Shown here: positions 5,556 to 5,582 of the stretch, one piece after another
Layout: every line of letters begins with the position of its first letter
Position numbering within the stretch: position 1 is the first letter of the stretch
Assembly (NCBI GenBank): GCA_903913345.1
Contig: CAIWLA010000658.1
Coordinates: forward strand, 1-5,582
Length of the DNA: 5,582 nt
Direction: 5' to 3'
DNA from: an uncultured Magnetococcales bacterium
Lineage (GTDB): Bacteria; Pseudomonadota; Magnetococcia; Magnetococcales; Magnetaquicoccaceae
The notes under the pieces: model-generated
Told to the model about the DNA's origin: nothing
Database searches by the model: none
Seen by the model: only the letters and a program-made list of their open reading frames with translations
Made by a program: the position numbers and the translations under genes

Positions 5556-5582
5556 ATTAAGGTATAGCCGAAGCGGAAACGG

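Noticed and set aside
5537..5557. A six-codon minus-strand reading frame (ATG at 5557, TGA overlapping the TTG start of the Sel1 gene), possibly a coupled leader peptide.
   Set aside because: No Shine-Dalgarno precedes its ATG, and its body is simply the Sel1 gene's own ribosome binding site. Overlap by chance is the simpler reading.

Overview
This window looks like accessory, surface-related DNA from a Gram-negative bacterium, most likely a proteobacterium. The evidence is a Ca2+-binding RTX-type protein of the class exported by type I secretion, next to a Sec-exported Sel1-repeat protein. Both genes are GC-rich. Paired GC hairpins of the 'ggggtttggggcgaagcccc' style between the genes recall, from memory only, intergenic elements of Magnetococcales/magnetotactic and some alphaproteobacterial genomes. 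That taxonomic guess is weak.

Layout: (1) Positions 2-3874 (+) are the C-terminal 1290 residues of a very large secreted modular protein; its start lies off the left edge. In order it carries six tandem PPC-like beta-sandwich repeats (2-1900), two FG-GAP-like DxNGDGxxD segments (about 1940-2347), a short block of RTX nonapeptides (2348-2536), a first 'NTLxLxxxDVL' module (2546-2818), an Asp-loop-rich EF-hand-like segment (2837-3337), a Gly/Thr linker, and a second divergent copy of the 'NTLxL' module running to the C-terminus (3521-3871). (2) Positions 3875-4118 are a convergent intergenic spacer. It holds two related two-hairpin elements on opposite strands, one behind each gene and each in the same orientation as its gene. 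(3) Positions 4119-5540 (-) encode a complete 473-residue Sec-exported protein made almost entirely of Sel1 repeats. It starts at TTG behind a strong Shine-Dalgarno. (4) Positions 5541-5582 are its leader region.

The two genes converge and are not an operon, so a functional link between them is not shown. The large protein is best read as a type I-secreted, Ca2+-stabilised adhesin or matrix protein. No peptidase domain is visible, although PPC domains are classically peptidase appendages. The Sel1 protein is probably a periplasmic protein-interaction scaffold. No RNA gene, CRISPR array, transposase or attachment site was seen. The most interesting points are the paired 3'-end hairpin elements, the two-flavour PPC array with a duplicated dimer, and the duplicated C-terminal module around the Ca2+-loop segment.
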